A stretch of DNA of 64,000 nucleotides, from the NCBI GenBank assembly GCA_015680905.1, contig CM027381.1, positions 92,033,501-92,097,500 of the forward strand. The letters run 5' to 3'. The notes under the pieces were generated by a model, which was given only the letters and a program-made list of their open reading frames with translations, did not search any database and was not told where the DNA came from. Below are positions 46,042 to 57,039 of the stretch, piece by piece. Position numbers and translations under genes: made by a program. The DNA comes from Coptis chinensis. Lineage: Eukaryota > Streptophyta > Magnoliopsida > Ranunculales > Ranunculaceae. Numbering within the stretch: the first letter of the stretch is position 1; every line of letters begins with the position of its first letter.

Positions 46042-46465
46042 AGATGTGTGGACTCAGAGAATTGGTGTCATCTTTTGCTTTACCTTGTACCAGTATTTTC
46101 CATGTTGGTTGATACCTTGTCTCAATGTATGAAGATAAAATCTTCGATTATAGGGTAAGTTTGTATGTGCTATTGGACGAGGTGGATATTTGTTTGCTTT
46201 TGAGCGACACTGTAACTCTGTAATATACAAACACAAATTACATTCTTATGCTCGAACAATACAGAAGCTGACCTCTTTTCGCAGTACAATTTGCTGAGCC
46301 TTAATAACAATACGTAAGCCATTTAAGACAATACAGACGATGCAAATGAAATTGACGTTCTCACTGACGCAACAATTTAAAAGCCGAAAAGGTTGACATT
46401 TCATTCAACCATAAAATCCACTGATGTTAACAGTTCTTGGTGTGACCCATTAAACTAGTATATTA
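46042..46465. other. GPI8 3' untranslated region and short spacer
   Basis: Follows the GPI8 stop, AT-rich and without a coding frame. No definite poly(A) signal was chosen. It ends at the TTA target site of a Tourist-like MITE. Confidence 0.5.
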
Positions 46466-46722
46466 GAGCATTGCAGGTGGATGCCAAACAAATTCTTTTG
46501 GTAGCAATTTGCCACAAAAATAACTCCAAATGTTAATAAATTTGATAGCGAACACTTGTTGGCTACGTCCACATTGTGCGCGCAGCACTCAACATGGCGT
46601 GCGCTACTTCAACTGGTGTGAGTGTAGGGCTCCCAGTTCATATGCAATTCTTATTTGCTACCATAATTTGGCAAACTTGTTCACAAAATTTGCTAAATTG
46701 CTGCCACCACCTAAAGATGCTC
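46466..46722. mobile_element. Tourist-like (PIF/Harbinger) MITE
   Basis: Ends GAGCATTGCAGGTGG and, on the other strand, GAGCATCTTTAGGTGG, flanked on both sides by TTA (46463-46465 and 46723-46725), the 3-bp target typical of PIF/Harbinger. The same end sequence is found at 61565-62085. Confidence 0.65.
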
Positions 46723-47003
46723 TTAGGTGCCAGTTTATTGGCGAGCTTAAAGACCGCAGTCCCATCATAAGCTTTTATTTCTTGTCGTGGAATCTATTAG
46801 CTCAGGGCCGGGTATTTGCTGCAGGATCCCGCCCCTTAAAAGTATGTTGCAGATTTGCATAACATCTTTTGATCGCACGCACTTTCATGAAATTGTTAAA
46901 TCAGACATTGTGTGTTGCTGGACTGCTGGTAAGCTCAAATACTAGCAGCCCTGCTGTGTTAACCCGATCCCATAATCTCCGGAGCGTTCCATTCAAAGCT
47001 TTC

Positions 47004-47414
47004 CATAGTACAAAATATCAGGATATGGCAAAATATGGATATCTGATTTATGGATATATATTGTGGATACATCCTCCTCTTTGGGGATATTTGATATTGT
47101 TTTATATACAAATATTGTGGATATATCCAAAATATCGACAAATATTCTGGATATTGTGGATATTTCTTGATATATCATGATATATAATTTATATTTATTT
47201 GAAATATAATGGTAAATATTAAATAAAATTGTTACATATACAAAATATCGCCAATATCTATAAATATCGCAATATATCATACAATATCGATAATATTGTC
47301 GACATATTGCCAATATTTACAGTCGTAAATATCTCTAAGCATATCGCGATATTTATTTATCCTTTGCTGAAATCTCAATATATATCGTAATATATCGCGA
47401 TATTTTGTACTATG
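47004..47414. mobile_element. hAT-like MITE made of ATATC repeats
   Basis: Perfect 16-bp inverted ends CATAGTACAAAATATC, flanked by an identical 8-bp duplication AAGCTTTC (46996-47003 and 47415-47422), the hAT hallmark. The 411-bp interior is almost entirely short words of the GATAT/ATATCG type. No transposase. Confidence 0.85.
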
Positions 47415-47566
47415 AAGCTTTCTACTATCTTCTCCTTACCACCTAAGCTACGAACTTGAATATATTTTAGGACTCGCTTAGAAACCGAGGAGTTTTGAGT
47501 AATACTGAATCCCAACCAATGGCGGAGCCAGAAATTTGTTTCAAGGTGAGCTGGTGTATTGTAAGC

Positions 47567-47764
47567 GTAGTTCGGGATTTCGGAATTCTCGGAATTCTGA
47601 TAAATTCAAAAACCGAAATCCATTAAATTTCAACCCTATTATATTCGGAATTTCGAATTCTTTCGGAATTTCGGATATTTCAACTCTATATTTGGAATTT
47701 CAATTTTCTAAAAATCGAAATTCCGAGCGGAATTCCAGAGTTTCGTTCGGAATCACGAACTATG
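47567..47764. mobile_element. Mutator-like MITE with perfect 9-bp target duplication
   Basis: Flanked on both sides by ATTGTAAGC (47558-47566 and 47765-47773). The ends are inverted repeats (TAGTTCGGGATTTCGG at the left; TAGTTCGTGATTCCG read from the right). The 198-bp interior is composed of GGAATTTCG-like words in both directions, so it can fold into one long hairpin. Confidence 0.85.
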
Positions 47765-47773
47765 ATTGTAAGC

Positions 47774-48511
47774 ACTACAAATTCAGTAATGCTACTCCGA
47801 CCCACTTATTTTAACCTACTAATATGTCAAAAGTCATTATCATTGATTTACATGGAGATGCATGTCCGTGTGTATTGCAATGCAAACCAATGTTATCCAA
47901 ATAGTAAGTCGCAACACTAGGTCTAAAAAATAAGTCCAGATAGCACTACTCCTACAAATTTGCCCGCCAATTTAAGCGGTTTGTTTATGCAATCGATTTG
48001 CATGTTTCTTTTTAGATTTTTTCTATGACAAAAAGTTTTATTTATATTGACTATCAAATAATCATTGTTTACGTAAAACAAACAATTGTTAATTTATTCA
48101 CTCATCGATTAAGTTAATTTACATAATAATAGAGTGTCTAATTTTAAAAGTGTAGGAATGTATGATCACAACTACTAGTTAGGTTAATTAGTTTATTGGG
48201 CTAAATATTATAATTATTTGGATAGGATAGTTAGTTTTTGTTTTATTAATTTATATAGTAATTTTGGAAAAGTTGTCTATATTTATTTTTCGTTTCTCCC
48301 TTTTTCCACTTCGAATAAAAAACAGACACACACATGTTCTACATATGCTTTTTAATAATTGGAGGAACATGCAAGGAATAATGGGATAGGCGCCGGCCCT
48401 GAGTTTCTGGTGGCCTGAAGCCAACGATTAAAATGTGCAAGAAATAAACCAAAATGCCCAATTTCCAACTTTAATCATAGTCTAAGACAACTGGGTTTTA
48501 AAACCATGCAT
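47774..48511. other. AT-rich intergenic DNA, nothing recognised
   Basis: No frame, inverted ends or repeat could be supported in this stretch. Confidence 0.5.
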
Positions 48512-48635
48512 TGATAAGGACATTTTTTGGCTTATAATTATTAGAAAAACCAAATTTCACATTTTAATTATTAATAAAGACACACTTGATTTTATTATTT
48601 TTTACTCTTTCCAATTTTACCCTTCTATGTTTGGT

Positions 48636-49015
48636 ATGCAATGATGTATGTGCATATTCACATACTAAGAAGTGGTATGCACTGACACTTATGCATACCA
48701 TTTTTTTTTTGTGATATTTGGTATGCACAGACGTCTGTGCATACCTCGCATACCAAGAGGTGGTATGCACTGATGTATGTGCACATCTTGCATACCAAGA
48801 GGTGGTATGCATTGACACTTGTGCATATATACCATTTTCTTTGTGATGTTTGATATGCACTGATGTCTGTGCATACTTTGCATACCAAGAGGTGGTATGC
48901 ACTGACACTTATGCATACCATTTTATTTGTGATATTTGATATGCATAGACGTCTGTGCATATATACCTCGCATACCAAGAGGTAGTATGCACTGACACTT
49001 GTGCATACCATTTTA
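48636..49015. repeat. Array of about eight short hairpin units
   Basis: Each unit is an inverted repeat of the form GGTATGCAC - loop - GTGCATACC with loops such as TGACACTT, separated by spacers like ATTTTCTTTGTGATG or AAGAGG. Two further pieces of the array lie at 50820-50856 and 59165-59215, separated by later insertions. Open minus-strand frames here only reflect the repeat. Confidence 0.85.
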
Positions 49016-49092
49016 TTTGTGATTAGGGGTGGAACTTAGGTCAGGTTAGCCCAAGCTCGATGGGCTAAAACCAGACTTTTGTTGATCCTGGG

Positions 49093-49593
49093 TAGGGATG
49101 GCAATGGGTCGTGTTGGGTCGAGTTCGTGTAGTATCATATTCGGGTCACGTGTTAGGAGAGCAAATCCAAACCCGACCTAATTACTAATCGTGTCGAGTT
49201 TGTCAAACCCAAACCCAACCCGACTATATAACGAGTTACGCAACTGGTGACCCGCTAAGCCAGTGGATCAATTTCAGATCAGTTTCGGGTCGGATTTACA
49301 TTTTACATTTTACATTTTACATTTCATGATTTTATTTATCAAAAATATATATATAAAAAAATATGTATTAATTTTAAAAAACCATCCATAATTTAATTAC
49401 ATATTAATGAAAATTGAATAATTAAACATATCTTTATCGAATGAATCAATATGACAGTTAAACCTTCTCCTTTTAGTCGTTTATTTTAGATAGTTGGGAT
49501 GATATATGAGATTTTAGATCAGTTTCGGATAGGATTCACAGACAACCTGTATGCCAAATATTTAGTATTTCACAAACGATTTTATTTATCAAA

Positions 49594-49664
<71 letters not shown>

Positions 49665-50052
49665 TCTAAAAATCCATCCATAATTCAATTACATATCAAT
49701 GAAAATTAAATAACGAAACATATATTTATCGAATGAATCAATATAACGGCTAATCTTTTTCCTTTTAGTCATTTATTTTAGGTTGTTAGGATAATGAGAT
49801 TTTAAAAAATAATGAAACTTATCTTAAAATAGGTTATAATGCACAAAGTCCGGGTTGATGACCCGACATTAGACCTGAGAACTAATCGGGTCTACTAACG
49901 GGTTAATATATATGACCTTAACCCAACCCATTTATTTGACGAGTTCGGCGGGTCTACCCTTAAATGACCCAAAAGCCTTTTTTCCCAATCCAAACCTGCT
50001 AATTTCGTGTCGAAGTTGGGTTAGCGAGTCGTGTACAAAACTGCCACCCCTA
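49093..50052. mobile_element. hAT-like element nested inside the outer hAT
   Basis: Ends TAGGGATGGCA and, inverted, TGCCACCCCTA. The flanks ATCCTGGG (49085-49092) and GTCCTGGG (50053-50060) match 7 of 8. The interior has ACCCGAC/GTCGGGT words near the ends, a TA microsatellite and an AT-rich duplicated stretch. No coding frame. Confidence 0.75.
49597..49660. repeat. (TA)n microsatellite
   Basis: Pure TA run inside the inner hAT element. Confidence 0.95.
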
Positions 50053-50204
50053 GTCCTGGGCTAACATTTCAAATCCGTGGTCTGGGATTGGTCTTGTAAA
50101 ATCAAAACCTGACTCAGTTTCGGGTTGGGCTCGGGTTATAATATCAAATAACCGAAAAACCCGAGTCCGCCTGCATATATGTATGTATATATTTCATTCC
50201 TTAT

Positions 50205-50650
50205 ATTATGTTATATTGTTTCCTTATAAGGATTTTTTTCTTGTAAAAAATAAAGTTGAGAATATCAATTTTAGAGAGAATAATTGAATCAATCAGGTTA
50301 GTTTTCCGTTCAAATAATCAAATCCCTTTGATTTAGTTAGAATATTGAATTTCAATGTTATTTACCTATTAATTTATTTATTTAACAGTGAAAAGGTGTT
50401 GAGTTCTTCACTGATTAACATTGAAATCCGAGTTCTATTATGTTATATTGTTTCCTTATAAGGATTTTTTCTTATAAAAAGTAAAGTTGAGAATATCAAT
50501 TTTAGAGAGAATAATTGAATCAATCAGGTTAGTTTCCCTTTCAAATAATCAAATCCCTTTGATTTAATTAAAATATTGAATTTCGGTGTTATTTACATAT
50601 TAATTAATTTATTTAACAGTAAAAAGGTGTTGAGTTCTTTACTGTTTAAC
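50205..50650. repeat. Tandem duplication of about 230 bp inside the outer hAT
   Basis: TTATGTTATATTGTTTCCTT, AAAGTTGAGAATATCAATTT and AATAATTGAATCAATCAGGT occur in the same order twice (from about 50205 and 50437). Confidence 0.8.
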
Positions 50651-50856
50651 ATTGAAACCCGATAAACTTGACTACCCTGACCCAACCCGAGTTGGGCTTG
50701 GGTCGAAAATTTAAGAACTAACTAGGGCTTGGTCCTGGGCTCGGATTGAAATATTTGAAACTCAGGTTGGGCTCGGGTTAGGCCTCAACCCGACCCAATC
50801 CGCTCGAGTTCCACCCCTATTTGTGATGCTTGATATGTACTGACACTTGTGCATAC

Positions 50857-51331
50857 TGTTTCGGCAATAAACTGCTTCAACACAACGAGAGCAGTGGTAA
50901 AGAACACACTAAGAAACAGAGGAATTTGATATTGGAGGAGATGAAACTGAACCAAATAATGGCGCCCTACGTACCCAAGATCTGTTCTCTAGGGATCAAG
51001 TTTCCACGTAGTTCCTTATGAAAAATAATGTGGTATTTATATAGGTAGAGTAGAGAGTCCTTGTAGCTCAAGTAATCTTGTTGCTTGAGTAATTGTGATA
51101 GAATATAACTGTCAACTGATAATTATCTTTTTGATAATAAATGAATCTGGACATAAATCAATGTACATTAGTTGCAAGCCATGTGGCTAAGGTTCAGCCT
51201 TAGACACATGAGTTAATGGGCTTGTACATTGATCCATGATACTGCGAATTGGGCTTTAGCCCTGTTGATTAAATGAATAAAATAGAGACCCCTACTAATG
51301 GACGTTTGCCACGTAGGTGGGGGTCGAAACA
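50857..51331 (-). repeat. 3' LTR of the Tat retrotransposon
   Basis: On the plus strand it starts TGTTTCGGCAATAAACTGC and ends GGGGTCGAAACA, like the right LTR with only scattered differences and small indels. Minus-strand TATATAAATACC at about 51044-51033 is the LTR TATA box. Confidence 0.92.
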
Positions 51332-51344
51332 CCGCCCCCTCTTT
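51332..51344 (-). other. Polypurine tract
   Basis: Minus-strand AAAGAGGGGGCGG abuts the first base of the 3' LTR, the site where plus-strand cDNA synthesis is primed. Confidence 0.75.
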
Positions 51345-52033
51345 GTCAGGCGAACAAAGTTCACATGGCAAAGAAGAGAAGATAAATCACGGAAAACGTG
51401 AAATAATAAAAGAGGAAGCGGAGTGTATAACAAAGTGTCGTGTGAACGTAAACGATAAGAAAAATGGACAATCGGGAAAAATTCATGAATTAGCGGAAAT
51501 GAAAAAATGTCAAATTAACGTATACGGGACGCAATGACGTAGTTAAATAAAAAATGGCCGAAAATGCACAGATAAAATAAAAGATGCACATAAATAAAAT
51601 ACAGGCGAAAATATCAAAAAGAAATTGAGTGCCAAATACTGTACCGAACGCATTTTGTAACAAGGCGAAAGTGATGTCGACGACGCGTACCAGCGGAATA
51701 GCGATACTAGGATTAGACCGTTGAAAACTGTTGAGAAAAATCCGCAAATTATCCGACGGAACGGACATAAATCGGCGAATTATTGTAAATGAAATAATTG
51801 GAATCCGAAAAATGTACAAGAGTCAAAACGTTGGTCCGAAATATGAACTCGAGTAGCGTGATAAATGAGCATAAAGAAAAATAAAAGAAGTGTATAGCAC
51901 ATAAAACTAGGACTCCAAAATTCAATCCGGATTGGATAAAGCTTAGAATTGCGTCACCCATCTTAAGTCGGTTTGTATAATAGACTTACACAAGGACTTA
52001 GATACTGGACCATCGCAAGTTTAGGAAAAAAGC

Positions 52034-52041
52034 TATAAAAA
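52034..52041 (+). promoter_or_regulatory. TATA box of the antisense gene in the Tat retrotransposon
   Basis: TATAAAAA in the context AAAAGCTATAAAAACAGATG, about 118 bases before the first antisense ATG and pointing against the LTR transcript. Confidence 0.5.
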
Positions 52042-52151
52042 CAGATGGTTTTCGTGAAAAAAAAACACAGAGAACATAAGGAGAGAGTTCTGAAAAACAA
52101 ACCCCTACGTACCACAAACCGCAGAGAGAGATAAGTCTGATCGAGCTAGCA

Positions 52152-53482
52152 GTGTTAACCGAGAAGAAAATACAAATAAAGCTAATCGTGGAGAGTGATC
52201 GAAAGTGTAAAATCTTGTGCCATTGTCGGTGTCGAAGAGGCGAAAAGGTTAATACTGTGTTTGCTTATTTATACGGTCCTCTGGTTTTAGGGAAACATTC
52301 TTCTCATCTTCTACATCCAATCTTCTATCGCACCAGTAAAACTGATCGGAAAGATCACGAAAAACGGCTTATTCACAAAGTCATCTTGTTACTGGCGCCT
52401 TCAAAAGATTTTGTTGCATCTTTCGCTACAGCAAGATTTGAGAGCGGAATACTCACCCTTCAGCGCATCTTGGAGGCTGATGATACCGTGGTAAGTAACC
52501 CTTGCGCATTATGCTTTTTGCATGGCGTTGAACTATTGAACCCGATTAAGATTTGGGTGAGGTAGAGCGGTGTATTGTGTTTTGCCTTTCCCTCAACTGT
52601 TCTCCACCGTCATCGAACTGAAAGTATCGCGAAGAACCACAAAAACACGACGCTGTGGTTGTGAAAGATGAAGCGCCAGTATTCAAAAGTGAATTAAGGA
52701 ACATGATATGGTGCAGCATTAACAAAGAAAGGGCACCGTACCTTCTTTGCTTTAATATGGCTTGGGCATCCGGAACTTAAAAGATACACATGATATGGTG
52801 CGGTACCGTAAAGGAAAGAATGTATGCACGTGTTGAACCGATTTGGCCTGGTGAACCCGATTTTTGAGCTTTCTAACCATTTTTTTTTTTTTTTTGCAGG
52901 TAGAAACGACCGTATTAAACAGGCGAAAGATAATCGAGAAGAAGAAAACTTGATGACAATCATAGATTTGGTGAGGTGGAAAGAAGGTGACAAATACAAC
53001 GAACACACGACGCCACGGCGATGGTCACTTAAAGAACTACGGAAAATATTAGCACTCGAGAGATTTGAGATGGATGAAGTGTATGAATTTGAAACGAAAG
53101 TTGAAGAAGATGAAATAGTAATGGCTTACTCACAATTAAGTTGCGGGAGTGCAATTCCGTTAAGCAAAGAAATTGCGCAATTATTGAGTTACTCTGGGCT
53201 GCCGAAAAAGACGGAGAAAAGTTCGAAGACTATAACAAAGCGGTGGCAAAAAAATTCAACAGCATGAAACATGTATGTCAATATTTTTTTACTAGTTAGC
53301 TTCAAATTTTGGTTAAGTCTGAAAGACTAACGAAAATATTTGTATTTGCGTCGCAGGTTGAAACGGCAGAATTACGAGCAAAAGATATTGACGAAAAGTT
53401 TCGAACGGAAAGATCACAATGCCGTAGAGAAAAAATAATAATAATAATAATAATAAAGAAGCTGAATAAAGTTTTCGCTTAA
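52152..53482 (+). pseudogene. Antisense accessory gene of the Tat retrotransposon, decayed
   Basis: A plus-strand gene inside a minus-strand element. The first exon (52152-52490) encodes a basic, hydrophobic stretch including LIHKVILLLAPSKDFVASFA and FESGILTLQRILEADDTV and ends at a good donor GTAAGT. A T-rich acceptor tract ends at 52899. The next exon has RNDRIKQAKDNREEENLMT and RWSLKELRKILALERFEMDE; a third begins after the acceptor at about 53357 with VETAELRAKDIDEKFRTERS and ends at 53480-53482. The splice phases do not all agree, so frameshifts are likely. Function unknown; its position corresponds to the antisense gene at 686-2643. Confidence 0.45.
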
Positions 53483-53499
53483 AAAGTTAACGTAATGCG

Positions 53500-54650
53500 A
53501 ATTTTTGCCGCCTGAGGAAAACAGCGGTTAATACGAGCCTCGGAAAGTTTTCGCTCGAAAAGTTCGGCTTAATGCCTTAGAAAAATAATGAATTTGGAAA
53601 GTTTTCGCGAAGAAAGGTGGCGTAATCGCTAATTTCGCCCGCGGAGAAACGACGGCGGTTATCTGAGCCTTGGAAAGTTTCGCTCAGAAAGTCCGGCTTA
53701 ATGCCTTAGAAAAAATAATGACGCTGGCGAAAATTTTCACTCGAAGAATTTTTCGTAGAAAGATCGGCAGAATGCCTTAGAAAAAATAATGACGCTGGCG
53801 AAAATTTTCGCTCGAAGAATTTTTCGTAGAAAGATCGGCAGAATGCCTTAGAAAAAATAATGACGCTGACGAAAATTTTTGTTCGGAGAATTTTTCGTAG
53901 AAAGATCGGCACAATGCCTTAAAAAAATTAATGAAGTTGACGAAAATTTTCGCTCGGAAATTTTTTCATAGAAAGATCGGCACAATGCCTTAGAAAAAAT
54001 AATGAAGCTGGAGAAAGTTTTCGCGAAGAAAGGTGACGTAATGCGAATTCTCGCCGCACGGAGAAACGACGCTTGTACGAGCCTTGGAAAGTTTCGCTCA
54101 AAAAGTTCGGCTTAATGCCTTAGAAAAAATAATGACGCTGGCGAAAATTTTCGCTCGAAGAATTTTTCATAGAAAGATCGGCAGAATGCCATAGAAAAAA
54201 TAATAACGACGGCGAAAATTTTCATTTCGAAGAATTTTACATTAGAAAGATCGATTGAATGCCTTAGAAAAAAATAACGATATTACCGACGAAAATTTTC
54301 GCTCGGAAATTTTTTCGTAGAAAGATCGGCACAATGCCTTAGAAAAAATAATGAAACTGACGAAAATTTTCGCTCGAAATTTTTTCGTAGAAAGATCGGC
54401 ACAATGCCTTAGAAAAAAATAATGAAACTGACGAAATTTTTAAACTTGGAATTTTTTCAGAGAAAGATCGCACAATGCCTTAGAAAAAATAATGAAACTG
54501 ACGAAAATTTTCGCTCAAAACGCTCGAAATTTTTTGTAGAAAGATCGGCACAATGCCTTAGAAAAAAATAATGAAACTGACGAAAATTTTCGCTCGGAAA
54601 ATTTTTCGTAGAAAGATCGGCACAATGCCTTAAAAAATAATGATTGCGAA
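53500..54650. repeat. Tandem array of about 70-80 bp units in the retrotransposon
   Basis: About fourteen units built from GACGAAAATTTTCGCTCG, AATTTTTCGTAGAAAGATCG and GCACAATGCCTTAGAAAAAA. Each contains the palindrome GAAAATTTTC. The array lies where integrase would be expected. Confidence 0.9.
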
Positions 54651-54959
54651 AAATAGTTAACCGAAAGCGCTAAGCGAAGCGAATGCATATTTCGAATAAG
54701 AAAATGAAGATTTAATCGAACAACCGTAAGACAATTGACAGAGACAATTGATTAGGTAATTGTGTGAATGTAATACTATAGAGCTAAAAACTTCTTTTGA
54801 TGAAAAATAAAAATAAATATGGGTTTGTTATTGAATATTGTTCTTTGTGTCGGATAACATACCGCGGAAAACCGACAATGTTGTAGATTTATGCGGTTAG
54901 GAAATGAAATAGAACGAGATGCCCCCACGTAGAGAAAAACGCCCCCAATGCATACTTAA

Positions 54960-55550
54960 CTCGGCAAAATTAGACTAAGCGAGTGTAAAAACGTTAGAAC
55001 TTCGATTGTCAAAACGAAACGCGGTGACTTAATCGGATATTGTCGTAGTGATAGTAACGGACTAAGCGAGCGTCAAAGCATTCAAACTTAGACTGATAAA
55101 GCTAAACGTGGTAACTTTGTCAGATTTGTTATAGTGATAGTAACGAACGAAGCGAGCGTAAAAGCGTTCAAACTTAGACTGGTGAAGTTAAACGTAGTAA
55201 CTTCATCAGATTTTGTTGTAGCGATAGTAATGATTAAGCGAGCGTAAAAAACGTTCAAACTTAAACTGACGAAGCTAAATGTGGTAACTTCGTCAGATTT
55301 TTTTCGTAATGATAGTAATGAACTAAGCGAGCGTAAAAAGCGTTTAAACTTAAACTGACGAAGCTAAATGTGGTAACTTCGTCAGATTTTTTTGTAATGA
55401 TAGTAATGAACTAAGCGAGCGTAAAAACGTTCAAACTTAAACTGACGAAGGTAAATATGGTAACTTCGTCAGATTTTTTTTCGTAATGATAGTAATGAAC
55501 TAAGCGAGCGTTAAAACGTTTAAACTTAGACTGACGAAAAGATGATTGCA
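54960..55550. repeat. Tandem array of about 85 bp units with hairpins
   Basis: About seven units with ACTAAGCGAGCGTAAAA, ACGTTCAAACTTAAACTG and the inverted pair TGACGAAG / CTTCGTCA separated by about 13 bases. It lies between the second RNase H and the other array. Confidence 0.9.
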
Positions 55551-56269
55551 AAAGTGATGTGTCAAACCCTTTGCTTCTAATGGCGGCAGAGAGATAAGCC
55601 AATGAATCTGCATGACGTAAGTCATTTCGGGGTCTTTGAGTGATAGAGATGCTATCAAATTGTCGAGCAAGACTATGTATCAAACTAAGATAAGCCGTCA
55701 TACGCTCATCTCTTTCTTCAAAAGACCCACCAAACTAATTTGCAACAAGGCGAGAATCCGTGTATAACTGGAGCTTTCGCGCCCCCAGTGTCAAAGCTGT
55801 TCTCAAGGCACAAATGGTAGCCTCATACTTGGCTTCGTTATTTGAAGCGGCGAAACCAAGTCGCACAGATTTCCCAATCTTTTCTCTGCCGGGTTTAACA
55901 AAAACACATCCAATTCCAGATCCAGATTTACTATGGGAGCCATCTGAGTAAACAATCCATAGGTCAATGGGATTAGGAATTGCTTTTTCATGTTGGTCTT
56001 CGTCGCCCCCAATTAGCGGTGGCAGAATTTCTTCCATAGATTTTTCCATCATCAATGAAAAGAACAGCACTAACAGCTTGAGTTGTAGCTGCCAGGTATA
56101 TGTCACTAGGTTGACCCGTTGAAGGACTGGTCAATATAGGAGGATTGACCAAGTATTTCTTCAGTTGTTGCAATGTCATCTCATAATCAATGTTCCAAGT
56201 TGCCGCCCTCTTTAAAGTCTGGAAGAAGGGATGACAACGATCGAAATATTTAGAAATAAATCTATGAAG
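55411..56269 (-). pseudogene. RNase H and second (archaeal-type) RNase H remnant
   Basis: First a connection/RNase H piece with LKKYLVNPPILTSP and YLAATTQAVSAVL (about 56180-56000). Then the extra RNase H: LWIVYSDGSHSKSGSGIGCV, ASNNEAKYEATICALRTALT, LQLYTDSRLVAN, and after a stop LARQFDSISITQRPRNDLRH and ADSLAYLSA. The D, E, D residues of the active site are recognisable. A second RNase H after the first marks the Tat lineage. Confidence 0.75.
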
Positions 56270-56790
56270 AGCGCAAGCCGACCCGATGAAGTCGTTGAAT
56301 TTCCTTCTTATTTTTTTGGTGATGACATATCAATAACAACGCCAGATCGATCGGGATTAGCCTCAATACCTCTACGAGTCATGAGGTATCCGAAATTTTT
56401 CAGAAGAGGCCAAAAGAACATTTGGCGGGATTGAGTCTCATGTTATACTTGTTAAGCTTATCAAAAAACAAGTTGAAGATCGGAAAAGATGATCACCCGG
56501 TATGCTTCGATTTAATGACTATATCATCGATATAAGCTCCATTATTTTTCCCAACAGATCGGAAAAATTGTATTGACAAGCTTTTGGTAAGTTGCACCAG
56601 CATTTTTCAGACCAAAAGGCATAACAGTATAGCAAAAAATGCCTTGGTCGGTGATGAAGGCGGTGAACTCTTGGTCATCCATATTTAAAGATATCTGGTA
56701 GTACCCTGAAGAAGCATCCATGAAAAATAGGCGTTGGAAGCCCGAAGTGGCATTCACCAGTTCGGAAATTCATGGCAACGGATACGGATG
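56270..56790 (-). pseudogene. Truncated, frameshifted reverse transcriptase of the Tat retrotransposon
   Basis: The frame ATSGFQRLFFMDASSGYYQI, then FITDQGIFCYTVMPFGLKNA, is the RT palm with its first catalytic Asp. The second catalytic motif YIDDIVIKSK is in another frame just after a stop (near 56535-56505), and MRLNPAKCSFG and RGIEANPDRSG follow with more stops. The N-terminal RT and the protease are missing between gag and this point. Confidence 0.75.
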
Positions 56791-57039
56791 AATCGGACAA
56801 GCTTCGTTAAGGTGCAGATGAACTTTATGATGAGTGGGAAGTTACATCAAAGGGACTTCGTGCTAAGTGGGGTGAAATCCATTTTATCCAGAAGATTTAA
56901 ACAGATAGACGCCCCCGGTCGAGCCTATGTGGAAAATGACACCTGCCATTACCTCTTACAAGAGTTAGAGATTTTAGGTAGTACACACGTTCGGGTCTGA
57001 CTGGAGATTGTCTTTTTCTTTGCGTGTAACCAGTCTATC

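Larger units (their letters stand above)
49024..50819. mobile_element. hAT-like element, outer copy
   Basis: Ends TAGGGGTGGAACTT and, inverted, AGTTCCACCCCTA. An identical 8-bp duplication TTTGTGAT flanks it (49016-49023 and 50820-50827). The interior has GGGTTGGGCTCGGGTT-like words near both ends and a duplicated AT-rich block. It carries the inner element at 49093-50052 and has no visible transposase. Confidence 0.85.

Noticed and set aside
48564-49011. Several overlapping minus-strand frames with repeated Cys-Ile-Pro words
   Set aside because: They occur in all three frames and follow the hairpin repeat unit; no start, splice or family support.
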